A stretch of DNA of 64,000 nt from JAGVPT01 sp963827085 (GTDB lineage: Bacteria > Bacteroidota > Ignavibacteria > UBA10030 > UBA8401): the NCBI GenBank assembly GCA_963827085.1, contig CAWGZY010000003.1, positions 186,001 to 250,000 of the forward strand, read 5' to 3'. Shown piece by piece: positions 46,013-55,399 of the stretch. Both the position numbers and the translations under genes were made by a program. Within the stretch, counting starts at the first letter, position 1, and the number at the start of each line of letters is the position of its first letter. The notes below the pieces were generated by a model, which saw only the letters and a list, made by a program, of their open reading frames with translations, had not been told where the DNA came from and ran no database searches.

Positions 46013-46038
46013 GGCTGCGGTGATGTCTTGACGTGTAC
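45974..46038. repeat. 18-bp inverted repeat over the end of attC-like site G
   Basis: GTACGCGTCAAGACATCA (45974-45991) and TGATGTCTTGACGTGTAC (46021-46038) pair at 17 of 18 positions around a 29-base loop holding TTTAGGC. It could be a small palindromic insertion that damaged the attC right half, or a terminator for the hydrolase. Not found elsewhere in the window. Confidence 0.6.
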
Positions 46039-46099
46039 AGAACACACGCGGTAGAATGTTTTCTTACATACGCATGGCGTCAAGTTGAACAATTATCGT

Positions 46100-46804
46100 T
46101 CAATGATTCGTGATCGTCTTTTGTTGTTTGGTCGCTCTTATGACAGTCTCTTTGCCTTGCTTAACTTCAAACGTATCAATGAAATCATCGTTTCTTGAAC
46201 TGGAGAATACACACTCTTGAGACGGCGACGACATTAGGAAGAATGTATTATCGCTTGTCGCAAACATTCTTTCTGACTGCCGTGCCGTAAGCTCTAAGAT
46301 ACCATCTTTGTTTACGATGCTTATTTTTAGCTTAGGAGTTTCGCTGATGTATTCACCTACATATTTATCGATGATAGCGACCGGAATATTGACTAATTTT
46401 TTGACTTTGGGCTGATAGAAAGCTTTCCAGTTATACACTACCGCGACGCTGTTGATTACTTCATCAATCAAAGATTGTCCATTGTCTGAATTTGTTAGAA
46501 CGACCACCCCAACACCGGTTGAAACGCTCGCGTAATAATCATCTCTAAACCCAAGGTTTACCCCACTATGTGTAAAATATTTTTCGCCTCCTTTTTCCTT
46601 AACGAAAACTCCCAAAGCGGCATCCGATGAATCCAGAAGCGGAGTAAGCATTTCATGGGCCGCGGATGCATTCAATAAAGCAGGAGACTGCATTTTGAGG
46701 GAATGTTGAATTGAAACTATGAATTTCGCAAGGTCTGTTGCGGTTGTCCAAAGTCCGTCTGGGGCCTGTTCTGGATAAACATTGTAATTCCCTTCGACTT
46801 TTCG
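46100..46804 (-). pseudogene. Serine hydrolase, C-terminal part (circularly displaced)
   Basis: Reading from MITE copy 2: RKVEGNYNVYPEQAPDGLWT, TATDLAKFIVSIQHSL, then KYFTHSGVNLGFRDDYYASV with the HSG third active-site motif, GVGVVVLTNSDNGQSLIDEV, and a C-terminal lipocalin-like tail to ATKQQKTITNH. It continues exactly where the N-terminal part (39874-40669) stops: the shared 8 bases CGAAAAGT encode RK and the first base pair of the next codon in both. It has no start or signal of its own and is unlikely to be expressed alone. Confidence 0.85.
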
Positions 46805-46935
46805 GGTAGTGTTACAATTTCAAAATAAATGTCATTCCGGCGAACGCCGGAATCCAGTTTAAACGCTCTGGATGCCAGCTTTCGCTGGCATGACACACTT
46901 TTTTTGGTTTGATATACTCAAACTGTAACACTACT
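46805..46935. mobile_element. 131-bp MITE copy 2 (right edge of cassette island)
   Basis: Identical to copy 1 except one base (GGTAGTG versus GGTAGCG). ACTTTTCG at 46797-46804 on its left equals the bases right of copy 1, forming the original target duplication across the island. The outer flanks of copies 1 and 2 (AAGCTTGC and AGGTTTGG) do not match each other convincingly. The interior can be read as the IPAFAGMT-type repeat peptide known from dispersed bacterial repeats. Confidence 0.85.
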
Positions 46936-46993
46936 AGGTTTGGAAGAGCCGTCGGCCGTAGGATCATTCGGAAGGACGATAGAAATTCGCCGG

Positions 46994-48679
46994 TTATGCA
47001 ATAAACGACGACCGGAAATATTTGTTTGAGGCAGCGACAACCGCAAGGACGAAAACCATTAATAGTGTGCTATACACGGCCGCGCCGCCGATGTTAAACA
47101 ACCGAAGCTGAGAAAGTATTTCTACCGAAAGGGGTTTCGTACTGTAGGAATATAAAAGAATGGATGATACAAATTCTCCGACAGAATTTATGAATACGAG
47201 AAGAGCCCCCGACACAATCGAAGGCATGATGAGAGGCAGAATAATTTTTCGGAACGTCTCTCCCCCCGACGACCCCAGGGTCTCGGCGGCTTCCTGCAGC
47301 GAAGGATTGAGGGCATCGAGTCCTGCCGCAGTGGAACGATAGATCAAAGGCAGATTTCTCACGGCATACGCAAGTGGTATAATCCAAAATGTCCCGACTA
47401 AAATTGAGTGGAACGAAAAGAGCGATGGCCGGTTGAAGCTCAAAATCAAGCCGACGGCAATCACGGTTCCGGGAATTCCGAACGGAAGAGAGAGGACAAT
47501 TTCCAACAGCCGGCTCCCCCAAATTTTTTCTCTGTTGATGAGATATGCCGCCGCAACACCGATTATCACCACCGCTAGTACAGCGATCAAGGACATGCGA
47601 ATGCTGTTGACGAACGGATCAAAAAGATGGGGCTCGCCGAACAAGCGGCAATAATTTTCGGCAGTAAATGACGTAGGAAATATCTGGTACGTCCAGGACC
47701 CTTCTTTGATGAACGATAGAACAACAATGGTCGCGACCGGAAGAGCGAAGAGAAGGGCAATTGCAAACGTTATCGCAAGAACAATAACTCTCGTGAACAC
47801 TCCGTGAGAGATCTTCGCACTCCGGACCGTTCCCTTCGAACCCATGCCGTGCCGATGAGAATCCTGCCACCACCTCAGCAGAAAAAGGAAACAGACTGAA
47901 ATAATAGTCAACAATATCGCCAGGGCCGCAGAAGAAGAATTGTCGCCGTTAAGTTTCGCGGTATAGATTTCCAGAGTGAGAAACCGCGTCGTTCCGCCGA
48001 ACAGCAGCGGTGCAGAAAACGAGGCCATGCTCGACATAAAGGTCATGAGCGAGGCGCCCACAAATGCGGGAGTAAGCATGGGCAGAAGAATCCTCCAAAT
48101 GGTGCGCGCCCTGCTCGCACCCAGGCTCGCCGATGCATCGAGCGCGTTGCCGTCCAGTTGAGACAGGGCGGAAGAAACAAAAAGATAAAAATAGACATAA
48201 AACGAATAGACATGCACACAGACGATCCCCGTCCACCCGCTCACGGTAAAAACAGAAGGAGATAAGCCGGAGATCAACGAGAGAACTCGAGAAAGCATAC
48301 CGCTCTCTCCTATCAAAAACAAAAAAGAAATTACACCGACCAACGGGGGCAATGCAAGCGGGATGAGAACAATTTTCGAGAAGAATGATTTTGCCGGAAA
48401 TTCGATATACTGGAACACGTATGCGATGAACGTTCCCACAATCCCGCTGCCAATAACGCTCAGGATCGAAATGGCAACGGAATTTATTGTCGCTTCAAGC
48501 AAGGAAGAACGGAGCAGGTGATTGTATGCCCCGGTCGAATATCCCTGTATCCCCGTTGAGAAGCTTTCTTTGGCAAGTTCATACAACGGAAATAGAATGT
48601 AGCCGCACGCAAAAAAAACGACAATGAGCAACATCGAGCTTGATGCAGCGGTGAACCGCTTCGACGGAATATTATTCAC
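46994..48679 (-). CDS. Iron-type ABC transporter permease, two-domain
   Basis: 561 aa from a GTG at 48679 that overlaps the ATPase stop by eight bases; upstream in-frame codons lie inside the ATPase gene. Two homologous six-helix halves, FbpB-like; conserved cytoplasmic loops DASASLGASRARTIWRILLP and EAAETLGSSGGETFRKIILP are the EAA motifs that contact the ATPase. Imports ferric iron or a related small ligand delivered by the adjacent binding protein. Full length for a fused permease. Confidence 0.88.
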   Translation of the reverse strand: MNNIPSKRFTAASSSMLLIVVFFACGYILFPLYELAKESFSTGIQGYSTGAYNHLLRSSLLEATINSVAISILSVIGSGIVGTFIAYVFQYIEFPAKSFFSKIVLIPLALPPLVGVISFLFLIGESGMLSRVLSLISGLSPSVFTVSGWTGIVCVHVYSFYVYFYLFVSSALSQLDGNALDASASLGASRARTIWRILLPMLTPAFVGASLMTFMSSMASFSAPLLFGGTTRFLTLEIYTAKLNGDNSSSAALAILLTIISVCFLFLLRWWQDSHRHGMGSKGTVRSAKISHGVFTRVIVLAITFAIALLFALPVATIVVLSFIKEGSWTYQIFPTSFTAENYCRLFGEPHLFDPFVNSIRMSLIAVLAVVIIGVAAAYLINREKIWGSRLLEIVLSLPFGIPGTVIAVGLILSFNRPSLFSFHSILVGTFWIIPLAYAVRNLPLIYRSTAAGLDALNPSLQEAAETLGSSGGETFRKIILPLIMPSIVSGALLVFINSVGEFVSSILLYSYSTKPLSVEILSQLRLFNIGGAAVYSTLLMVFVLAVVAASNKYFRSSFIA

Positions 48680-49679
48680 TGTTGACCTTTCGCTGAACCG
48701 TGCCGGCAAACGATACGGATGCGAGTCCGCCGACTTCACCGTTGAATTCCCTATCTGAAGACGAACGGACCGCTTTGACAAGCTGCCCGACGAAATCGAT
48801 GGTGTATTCGACGTTTGAGCCGGAGAATTGTTTATCGATGATCCGGCCCTTTGCATTTCCGGAATCGGCAGACAGGACAATTTCTTCGGGGAGCACCGCA
48901 AGCAGTTCCTTCGCAGCAATGTTTGTGATGCCGAAATATTCCTTGCACAGAGCGGATGAAAATAGATTTGCATGCCCGATGAACGCCGCAGTGAATGCGT
49001 TGTCTGGATGGAAATAAAGTTCATCCGGTGTACCAACTTGCTGCACGATGCCTTTATTCAGCACCGCAATGCGGTCGGACAATGCAAGGGCTTCACCCTG
49101 GTCATGCGTCACATAGATCGTCGTAATGCCAACCTCCCGCTGAAGGCGTTTGATCTCTGCTCTGGTTTCGAGCCGGAGAGCATAGTCGAGGTTTGAAAGA
49201 GGTTCATCGAACAGCAAGACCGCCGGCTCCACGACGACCGCCCGTGCAACGGCAACGCGCTGCTGTTCGCCGCCGCTCAACAGCGGCACCGGAATATCCT
49301 CCTTATCCGACAAATGGACCTTTTCAAGAATATGCTGGACTTTTGCCCGGATTTCATTCCTCGGTATTTTTTTAACTTCGAGGCCGTACGCGACGTTCTC
49401 AAACACCGACATGTGCGGAAACAACGCGTAATTCTGGAATACGATTCCGACATTTCGCTTCTGAGGGGGAAACGAAGTGATGTCGACGCCATCGACGACT
49501 ATGGTTCCGGTTGAGGGGGGCTCAAGTCCGGCGATCATCCGAAGCAGCGTCGTTTTGCCGCAACCGCTGGGGCCGAGAAGGGAAAAAAATTCGCCTTCTC
49601 GGATTTCTATCTCTATCGGTGCGAGCGCCCGAAGATCACCAAAGGATTTTGAAAGATTGTGGAAATGAAGAGAAGACAA
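48672..49679 (-). CDS. ABC transporter ATPase, FbpC/PotA type
   Basis: 335 aa. Walker A LGPSGCGKTTLLRMIAGLEP, Q-loop VFQNYALFPHMSVFENVAYG, signature VPLLSGGEQQRVAVARAVVV, Walker B VLLFDEPLSNLD and H-loop IYVTHDQGEALALSDR. A C-terminal TOBE-like regulatory domain follows residue 240. It energises the permease downstream (8-base overlap) and the binding protein upstream. Substrate class is inferred from the operon. Confidence 0.9.
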   Translation of the reverse strand: MSSLHFHNLSKSFGDLRALAPIEIEIREGEFFSLLGPSGCGKTTLLRMIAGLEPPSTGTIVVDGVDITSFPPQKRNVGIVFQNYALFPHMSVFENVAYGLEVKKIPRNEIRAKVQHILEKVHLSDKEDIPVPLLSGGEQQRVAVARAVVVEPAVLLFDEPLSNLDYALRLETRAEIKRLQREVGITTIYVTHDQGEALALSDRIAVLNKGIVQQVGTPDELYFHPDNAFTAAFIGHANLFSSALCKEYFGITNIAAKELLAVLPEEIVLSADSGNAKGRIIDKQFSGSNVEYTIDFVGQLVKAVRSSSDREFNGEVGGLASVSFAGTVQRKVNSE

Positions 49680-49763
49680 TGGAACAATTAAGAATTATGA
49701 ATTAAAAATTAAGAATTGAAAAAACAGGAAAGGCAAATTAAGAACTTGTTGATTGTTCATTGT
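49680..49763. repeat. AT-rich short repeat between transporter genes
   Basis: Contains AATTAAGAATTATGAATTAA-type words and TTGATTGTTCATTGTTCATT. Similar TGTTCATTGTTCATTGTT words occur at 55360-55395 and, inverted, near 52983. A simple dispersed repeat, no gene. Confidence 0.45.
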
Positions 49764-50819
49764 TCATTGTTGATTGCTTCGTCCTTTGATCTCCTCGTCC
49801 CACTTTCTCATCCATTCCGATTCATGCTGTGAGATCATTTCCCAATCGAGATGCATCGGGGTGAATGAAGTCGAAGTGATCCATGACGGCAGCTTCTCTT
49901 TTGGAATGCCGTTCCGCGCGGGGATGCGGTAAAATTTATTCGCTTCTATAATAAGGCTCTCCTCGCTCGTCACAAATTCATAAAATTTCTGAGCCAATTC
50001 CAAATGTTTTGCGCCGGAGACAATGGCAATACCGTCCGTCAGCACTACCGTTCCGCTTGCCGGGACATTATAGTCGAAGGGATAGTTGTTCAATTTCGCC
50101 TGCAGGACGACATCCGGCATATCCCAGATCGAAACAGCCGCCTCTTCCCTTGCGAGTTTCAGATACATTTGAGTCGGGTCGGATGTATACGATTTTGTGT
50201 TCGCGTCGAGCCGGCGAAGCCAGTCGAATCCGTTTACTTCCGACCCGTACTTTGCCACGGAGGTTGCAACCATTGCGGAAAAAATTACGCGCAGCGTTCC
50301 CGACGCGAGCGGATAGCGGAGAATAATTTTATCTTTCCACTGAGGTTCGAGAAGATCGTTCCAGTCCTTCGGCGCATCGTTCTTCGCCAGCATGTGGGAG
50401 TTGAAAACGATCACCTCCGGAGTGATAAACGTTCCGTACCACTTATCAGCAGCGCTTTTGAATTCAGGCGCGATGCTGTCGGCCCATGAGGGGCGGTACG
50501 GCGCAAGAAGGCCTTCCTTTTCTGCACGCATGAAAATTGTCGACGGCGCCCCCCACCACACATCGGCCTGCGGATTTGCCATCTCCGTCCGTATTCTGTC
50601 GTATGCTTCCTGAGAGCCCATATCGAGCCATTGAACATCGACGCCCGGGTTCGCCGCTTCAAATTTTTGCGCGAATTCCTCGAGCATATCTTTCCCGTGA
50701 GGAGAATAAACTACCAACGGCATTTTGGATGAACGCGAACATCCGTCAGCCGCCGTAATGACAAGCAGGCACGATAGTATAAACCATTTTGTCCTTATTA
50801 TTGTTCTCACTTTTCCCAA
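49764..50819 (-). CDS. Iron-type ABC transporter substrate-binding lipoprotein
   Basis: 351 aa from a TTG at 50819 one base after the PIG-L stop; a GTG at 50810 (348 aa) is an equally reasonable start. Lipobox ITAADGC after a hydrophobic stretch. FbpA-like periplasmic binding fold: LVVYSPHGKDMLEEFAQKFE, ADVWWGAPSTIFMRAEKEGL, ALKEGVA-like interior and TDGIAIVSGAKHLELAQKFY. It precedes the ATPase and permease genes, so the three form an importer. Tyr ligands for iron are not clearly assignable; phosphonate or another anion is possible. Confidence 0.82.
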   Translation of the reverse strand: MGKVRTIIRTKWFILSCLLVITAADGCSRSSKMPLVVYSPHGKDMLEEFAQKFEAANPGVDVQWLDMGSQEAYDRIRTEMANPQADVWWGAPSTIFMRAEKEGLLAPYRPSWADSIAPEFKSAADKWYGTFITPEVIVFNSHMLAKNDAPKDWNDLLEPQWKDKIILRYPLASGTLRVIFSAMVATSVAKYGSEVNGFDWLRRLDANTKSYTSDPTQMYLKLAREEAAVSIWDMPDVVLQAKLNNYPFDYNVPASGTVVLTDGIAIVSGAKHLELAQKFYEFVTSEESLIIEANKFYRIPARNGIPKEKLPSWITSTSFTPMHLDWEMISQHESEWMRKWDEEIKGRSNQQ

Positions 50820-50820
50820 C

Positions 50821-52923
50821 TTACTTCTTGTTTCCCAAAGAAATCATGTTGGCGAACATGCGGAATGCTCCTTTATTGACTTCCTTCAATTCACGGTACC
50901 AGACGTAGGCAGTGTAGAGGTAATTACCGTCTCCGTACTTCGCAAAAAGCAAACCTGTATCAAGAGGGGGTTCGCCGGGGTCCGAGGAAGCTAGAAGCTT
51001 ATCGTATTGTGCCGGAACGCTCGCTGGCATGTACAAAGATCTCTCCTGCACCCAGTCATCCCACGCAGTGGAATCGATCGTGTTCGGGTAATTGAAAAGA
51101 ATGTTCTCCGGTTTAAGCACCACCACCGGCGCTGTTTCGACCGTTATGCGATTCCGTGAAATTGCAAAGGGATATGGAGCATACTCGGGCTTCCATTCAT
51201 CGATACGTTGGTACATCACGATCAGCGTGCCGCCGTTTTTCACATACTCCAAAAGGCGGGCGTTGTTTTTCACCAAGTCAGGACGGAAAAGATACGCGCG
51301 GATGTCAATGATGACAGCGGTGTACGGCTGAAGGTCGCCGGTCGACAAATCGTTTTCCGTGAGCAAGCGGTGTGCCACGTTCAGGTCGCTCAGTGTCTTG
51401 CTGAACACATCGTCGTAACTTTGAATTACACCGACGTTCAATCGCGGGGCTATGGTAACGGAGAACTTCTTTAGCGCCGCCGTTGCAGTATCGCCGTCAA
51501 TGCACACGCGGACCGGATACGTTCCTTCTGCAAGGAGGGCTGGTGGGATGATCGTCACGCTGTCGGTGTACACGCTGTCTTCCCTCCCGATAACAAACTC
51601 AGTGTTCAGCGCATCCCATCCAACCGGTACGACTGCCTCGACTCTCCCGGCTGCCTTGTTGGGAAAATAATTCTTCACCGCAAATGGAATTTTCAGCGGC
51701 TCATCGGTTACGCGAAAGACTTGTGAAGAAAGTGAAATTGTCTGGAACGGAGCAACATCCGCAAAAACGGGTATTTCTTCCGTCTCTCGTTTCCCTTCCC
51801 GTTCGAAAGATGCGTCAACAGTAATGAGCGGCAGCGTCCGGAATGTTTCGTACAAATGCCTGACTTTTGGGTACGTATAACGAGCGTTGTTTGCGACGGA
51901 AATTTCGTATCCAATCTTTTTCTGATCGTCCAGTTTGCGGCTTGTCCATCCAACAGGAAGTGAGAGCGTTGCGACGAGGTTTGCAACCGGTGCGAGCGGC
52001 TTGATTTCCAGCGTAAACTTCTGATTCCGCACAACAATTGAATCCGACAACGATACGCCAAGAGCCGGCTGGAAAGGAATAAGGGGAAGCCTTGTTTCAT
52101 CCGGCGTGTGCAGGCCGCCGAGAAAATCATTCCGCACATTCGCAAATTTGCCGCTTGAACGGACAAGAACGTACCGCGTTGAGTCAAAAAATCTCCCGAA
52201 TCTTCCGCTCGCAATGACCTTGTCCATTCCCTGGGTTCGGTGTTGCGCAAGGGCTTCCATCGCCAGCTGAACAGCCGTCTTCCCGAGCAAAAGAGTGTCG
52301 GTCGACACCGCATTGACGACATCTGCTTTCAAAAGCGAATCCCGCTGGGAAAAAATCCTCATGAACAGTTTCTTCGGCTGGAAAAGCCCGACGCCAGGCT
52401 CCTTCAGTTGCTCCGGATGGTAGGTGGGATCCGCTGCAAGCCAAAATGCCTGCAACGCTGCAATACCGACGGCTTGATGATTGCCATGGCCGGAGACGCT
52501 ATCGTGATTTGTGAAAAGAACTTCCGGTTTCAATTTGCGGATGATATACACCAGACGAGCTATTGTGCTGTCCTTTCCCCAAAAGTCAAAGGTTTCTTTC
52601 GCGGTCTTCGAAAATCCAAAATCGACGAAATTCAAAAAAAAGACTTCGCTGCCAATGATGTGCGCCGCACGCTCTGTCTCCCCTGTGCGAAGCACACCGA
52701 GATCGCTGTACAGCTCCGGACCAATCTCGTTTTGTCCCCCCTCACCGCGCGTGAAACAAACGGAGTAGACCTTTACACCGTATTTGTACCGGTAGTACGC
52801 AAGGGTAGCGCCGTCCTCATCGTCAGGGTGGGCAGAAAGATTCATGATCGACGGAACGTGCTGGGAAATACCGGGCGTTGAAAACACAAACGCGCAACAG
52901 AGAATCAGAAGAAATCTTTTCAT
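50821..52923 (-). CDS. Secreted PIG-L-type deacetylase, large form
   Basis: 700 aa with signal peptide MKRFLLILCCAFVFSTPGIS. LmbE/PIG-L N-terminal domain: zinc motif NLSAHPDDEDGATLAYYRYK (AHPDDE, residues 32-37), TRGEGGQNEIGPELYSDLGV, and the third ligand in VSGHGNHQAVGIAAL. These enzymes deacetylate N-acetylglucosamine conjugates. Residues 290-480 are beta-sandwich; the C-terminal third (VIQSYDDVFSKTLSDLNVAH, KNGGTLIVMYQR) resembles a glutamine-amidotransferase-like domain. First of the transporter gene set; the binding protein follows after one base, so it may process the ligand outside the cell. Confidence 0.8.
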   Translation of the reverse strand: MKRFLLILCCAFVFSTPGISQHVPSIMNLSAHPDDEDGATLAYYRYKYGVKVYSVCFTRGEGGQNEIGPELYSDLGVLRTGETERAAHIIGSEVFFLNFVDFGFSKTAKETFDFWGKDSTIARLVYIIRKLKPEVLFTNHDSVSGHGNHQAVGIAALQAFWLAADPTYHPEQLKEPGVGLFQPKKLFMRIFSQRDSLLKADVVNAVSTDTLLLGKTAVQLAMEALAQHRTQGMDKVIASGRFGRFFDSTRYVLVRSSGKFANVRNDFLGGLHTPDETRLPLIPFQPALGVSLSDSIVVRNQKFTLEIKPLAPVANLVATLSLPVGWTSRKLDDQKKIGYEISVANNARYTYPKVRHLYETFRTLPLITVDASFEREGKRETEEIPVFADVAPFQTISLSSQVFRVTDEPLKIPFAVKNYFPNKAAGRVEAVVPVGWDALNTEFVIGREDSVYTDSVTIIPPALLAEGTYPVRVCIDGDTATAALKKFSVTIAPRLNVGVIQSYDDVFSKTLSDLNVAHRLLTENDLSTGDLQPYTAVIIDIRAYLFRPDLVKNNARLLEYVKNGGTLIVMYQRIDEWKPEYAPYPFAISRNRITVETAPVVVLKPENILFNYPNTIDSTAWDDWVQERSLYMPASVPAQYDKLLASSDPGEPPLDTGLLFAKYGDGNYLYTAYVWYRELKEVNKGAFRMFANMISLGNKK

Positions 52924-53028
52924 AGAGTTAGGGCAAAAAAACGGTTAGGGGAGAATTTTTCTTTAATATATTCAATTATAGAACAATCAACAATGAGCAA
53001 GAAACAAATAGAATTTTATAATTCTACC

Positions 53029-53457
53029 CTAAAGCTTTTCCCATTTTTCTACATTCCCGCTCACTACGGAAAAGAGCGAATGTGCTCTTGGGAATGTTAT
53101 ATTCTGTAGTGCCACGAATTTCTTAGGATCTCTCTTTTTAAGTTTTTTTCTGAGGTGTACCAATTCGTATTGGAGCTGTCCTCTTGTGACTTTCATCCTC
53201 TTCCGTGAAAATCTTTTGCCGATTTTCTTTCTATCAAACACATAGCCTCGTTTGGTCGATTCGATGAACACTCCCATCAAATAGCGATCAATGGCCCACA
53301 GACCGTTCGGCTGCGATTTAAATCGCATGAGTTGCGGATGATGCTTATAGCCTTTTGTCGAACCTCGCAAAACTTTCCTGGCAAGAAGGCCTTCGCGCCA
53401 AAGTGCTACCAGCCCTTTCGAGTCAAGGTATTGCGGATGAAGCGACCACAATCTCAT
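53029..53457 (-). CDS. Pyrimidine-dimer glycosylase-like protein (Pyr_excise family)
   Basis: 142 aa. MRLWSLHPQYLDSKGLVALW, REGLLARKVLRGSTKGYKHH and HPQLMRFKSQPNGLWAIDRY are typical of bacterial proteins in the T4 endonuclease V-like family, which nick DNA at UV dimers. The assignment rests on the family pattern; catalytic residues of endonuclease V are not verified. The C-terminus is very basic (GKRFSRKRMKVTRGQ, LRKKLKKRDPKK), as expected for DNA binding. Confidence 0.65.
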   Translation of the reverse strand: MRLWSLHPQYLDSKGLVALWREGLLARKVLRGSTKGYKHHPQLMRFKSQPNGLWAIDRYLMGVFIESTKRGYVFDRKKIGKRFSRKRMKVTRGQLQYELVHLRKKLKKRDPKKFVALQNITFPRAHSLFSVVSGNVEKWEKL

Positions 53458-53484
53458 AACCGATCTCTCATTGCAAGAAGCGCA

Positions 53485-54042
53485 TCAATGCACATCCCAG
53501 CGTTGATTGGTAACCGGAGGCGCAGTTGGAGGCATAATCGAGATAAAGCCGTAACCGGCAGAGCGGTGACAGCTGTTGCATGCATCGAGTGTCTCCCCGT
53601 ATGCCGACGTAAATGTTGGGCTTGCTCTCGAGATAATCGCCTGGCGCATCAATGGAATTTGTGTTTCCTGGACACTTTGAAGGACGCCGGAAATGTCTAA
53701 ACCATTCTTAAACGCGTGCAGCGCTCTTGCTCCATCCATCGTCTCGCTCATTTCATCCAGCTCATACAACGCCAGATCCCAATTCGATGCCCCGACTGCA
53801 AACCAGAGCTTGGCGGCATGAAGTTGGATTGTCGTCATATATTCCCCCAACCCAGGCGCTTGTTGTTTGAGCTGGTCAAGCTGCTGCTGGATGTCCTTCA
53901 GAGAATCCTGAAGCAATGCGACAACGGTCTTTAAATCCTGCGGTTGTGAACCATCCCCTGCCGAGGCCAATTTTGAGGAAAAAACCATCACACTAAGAAG
54001 CAGAAGTGCAATCATTGCTCCGGCCACCTTTCCCTTTTTCAT
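53485..54042 (-). CDS. Exported monohaem cytochrome-like protein
   Basis: 185 aa. Signal peptide KKGKVAGAMIALLLLSVMVF ending at ASA/GDG, an amphipathic helix region (LKTVVALLQDSLKDIQQQLD), and one haem motif CNSCH (TLDACNSCHRSAGYGFISIM) near the C-terminus. Helical with a C-terminal CxxCH, it recalls cytochrome c prime-like folds. Redox partner unknown. Starts 13 bases after the chromate transporter gene ends and may be co-transcribed with it. Confidence 0.7.
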   Translation of the reverse strand: MKKGKVAGAMIALLLLSVMVFSSKLASAGDGSQPQDLKTVVALLQDSLKDIQQQLDQLKQQAPGLGEYMTTIQLHAAKLWFAVGASNWDLALYELDEMSETMDGARALHAFKNGLDISGVLQSVQETQIPLMRQAIISRASPTFTSAYGETLDACNSCHRSAGYGFISIMPPTAPPVTNQRWDVH

Positions 54043-54055
54043 ACGATCATCTCCA

Positions 54056-55255
54056 TTACATTATTCCTGCCGTCGATAAAAGCCATCCAAGAATTGCTGC
54101 ACTAACAACAATCCACGCGGCATGAAAATTCCATACCACGATCGCGACTGCCGCAGCGATAAAAATAATCCACGCACCGGGATTTACCAGTGTTGAAATG
54201 CCAAGTATCGCGCATACCGACAGCATCAAGCCAAGCGAGGCCGCGTTGACGCTGTCAAGAAAGCCTGCGGTCGACGGCGATTTCCGCAGTTTCGGCACGA
54301 ACGGACTTATCGCGAGGACATAGATGAACGATGGAAGAAATATGCCGACCGTTGAAACCAGCGCTCCGGGAAATCCAAGAATCAAATATCCGATGAACGT
54401 TGCAGTCGAGAGAACCGGCCCCGGCGTGAATTGCCCGACCGCAATCGCATCGAGCAGCTGCGTTTGTGTGAGCCAATGCCTTGCATCAACAAGCCCGCCT
54501 TGAAGGAACGCCGCCAGTACATATCCGCTGCCGTAAAGTATAGAACCGATCTTTAGAAAGAATAATCCAAGAGTAGAAATAGTAGGGGGAATTGCCGCGG
54601 GTTCGGGCGATTTGGATGAGACCGAAAAAATTACTGCTGGCAAAGCCATCGTTAGCAGTACAGGAAGAGGATGTTCCTTCAATCGATTTCGATTTCCCCA
54701 CAAGAGTCCGAAAATCCCGGCAGCAGCCAGCAATAGTATCGCATCCACTTTCAAAAAACTCAATATGCACACAATAACGCTGACAACCAGCATGAAACGG
54801 TTCTTCAACTGCGGTTTACCGAGCCGGATTACTGCGGCAAGGATGATTGCGATAACTGCTGAACGAATTCCCCAGATAAAATTGCTGATTTGCGGAACTG
54901 AACCGTACAGACCATAAAGATGCGCGAACACGAGGGAAATGGCTACAGCAGGAAAAATAAAGCAAACCCCGGCGATCAGCAGACCTTTCCAGCCTGCTCG
55001 TATGTACCCGATATGGATTCCCATTTCGGTCGAATTCGGGCCGGGAATAATATTTGTGGCGCCAAGCAGGTCGAGGAAATATTCATGCGTGATCCATTTC
55101 CGCCGCTTCACGACCTCCTCTTCCATCATTGCTATATGGGCTGCGGGCCCTCCGAAGGAAATTGTACCAAGCCGCAGAAACAGAATTGCGACTTCCCGCA
55201 ACACCCCACTCGAGGTTTGCCGGGCGCTGACGGTATCGCCCTTCACATCCGGCAT
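54056..55255 (-). CDS. chrA: Chromate transporter homologue (CHR family)
   Basis: 399 aa, about ten helices in two CHR halves. FLRLGTISFGGPAAHIAMME, EEVVKRRKWITHEYFLDLLG and NIIPGPNSTEMGIHIGYIRA in the first half; FLKIGSILYGSGYVLAAFLQ and DAIAVGQFTPGPVLSTATFI in the second. Family members export chromate by proton coupling; other anions are possible. Length normal for the long form. Confidence 0.87.
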   Translation of the reverse strand: MPDVKGDTVSARQTSSGVLREVAILFLRLGTISFGGPAAHIAMMEEEVVKRRKWITHEYFLDLLGATNIIPGPNSTEMGIHIGYIRAGWKGLLIAGVCFIFPAVAISLVFAHLYGLYGSVPQISNFIWGIRSAVIAIILAAVIRLGKPQLKNRFMLVVSVIVCILSFLKVDAILLLAAAGIFGLLWGNRNRLKEHPLPVLLTMALPAVIFSVSSKSPEPAAIPPTISTLGLFFLKIGSILYGSGYVLAAFLQGGLVDARHWLTQTQLLDAIAVGQFTPGPVLSTATFIGYLILGFPGALVSTVGIFLPSFIYVLAISPFVPKLRKSPSTAGFLDSVNAASLGLMLSVCAILGISTLVNPGAWIIFIAAAVAIVVWNFHAAWIVVSAAILGWLLSTAGIM

Positions 55256-55399
55256 GTGTTCACCGCTGCACTATCAAATGAGTTTTTGGTCCTGGGTTTT
55301 AAGTTCTGAGTTCTGAGTGCTAAGCTCTTGGCTCCGTTTACTGTGTACTGTTCACAGTTTTCTGTTCATTGTTCATTGTTGTTTGTTCATTGTTCATTA
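55256..55399. repeat. Intergenic low-complexity repeat
   Basis: TTCTGAGTTCTGAGTGCTAA followed by several TGTTCATTGTTCATTGTT units. No gene or clear hairpin. The same words occur at 49740-49775. Confidence 0.45.
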
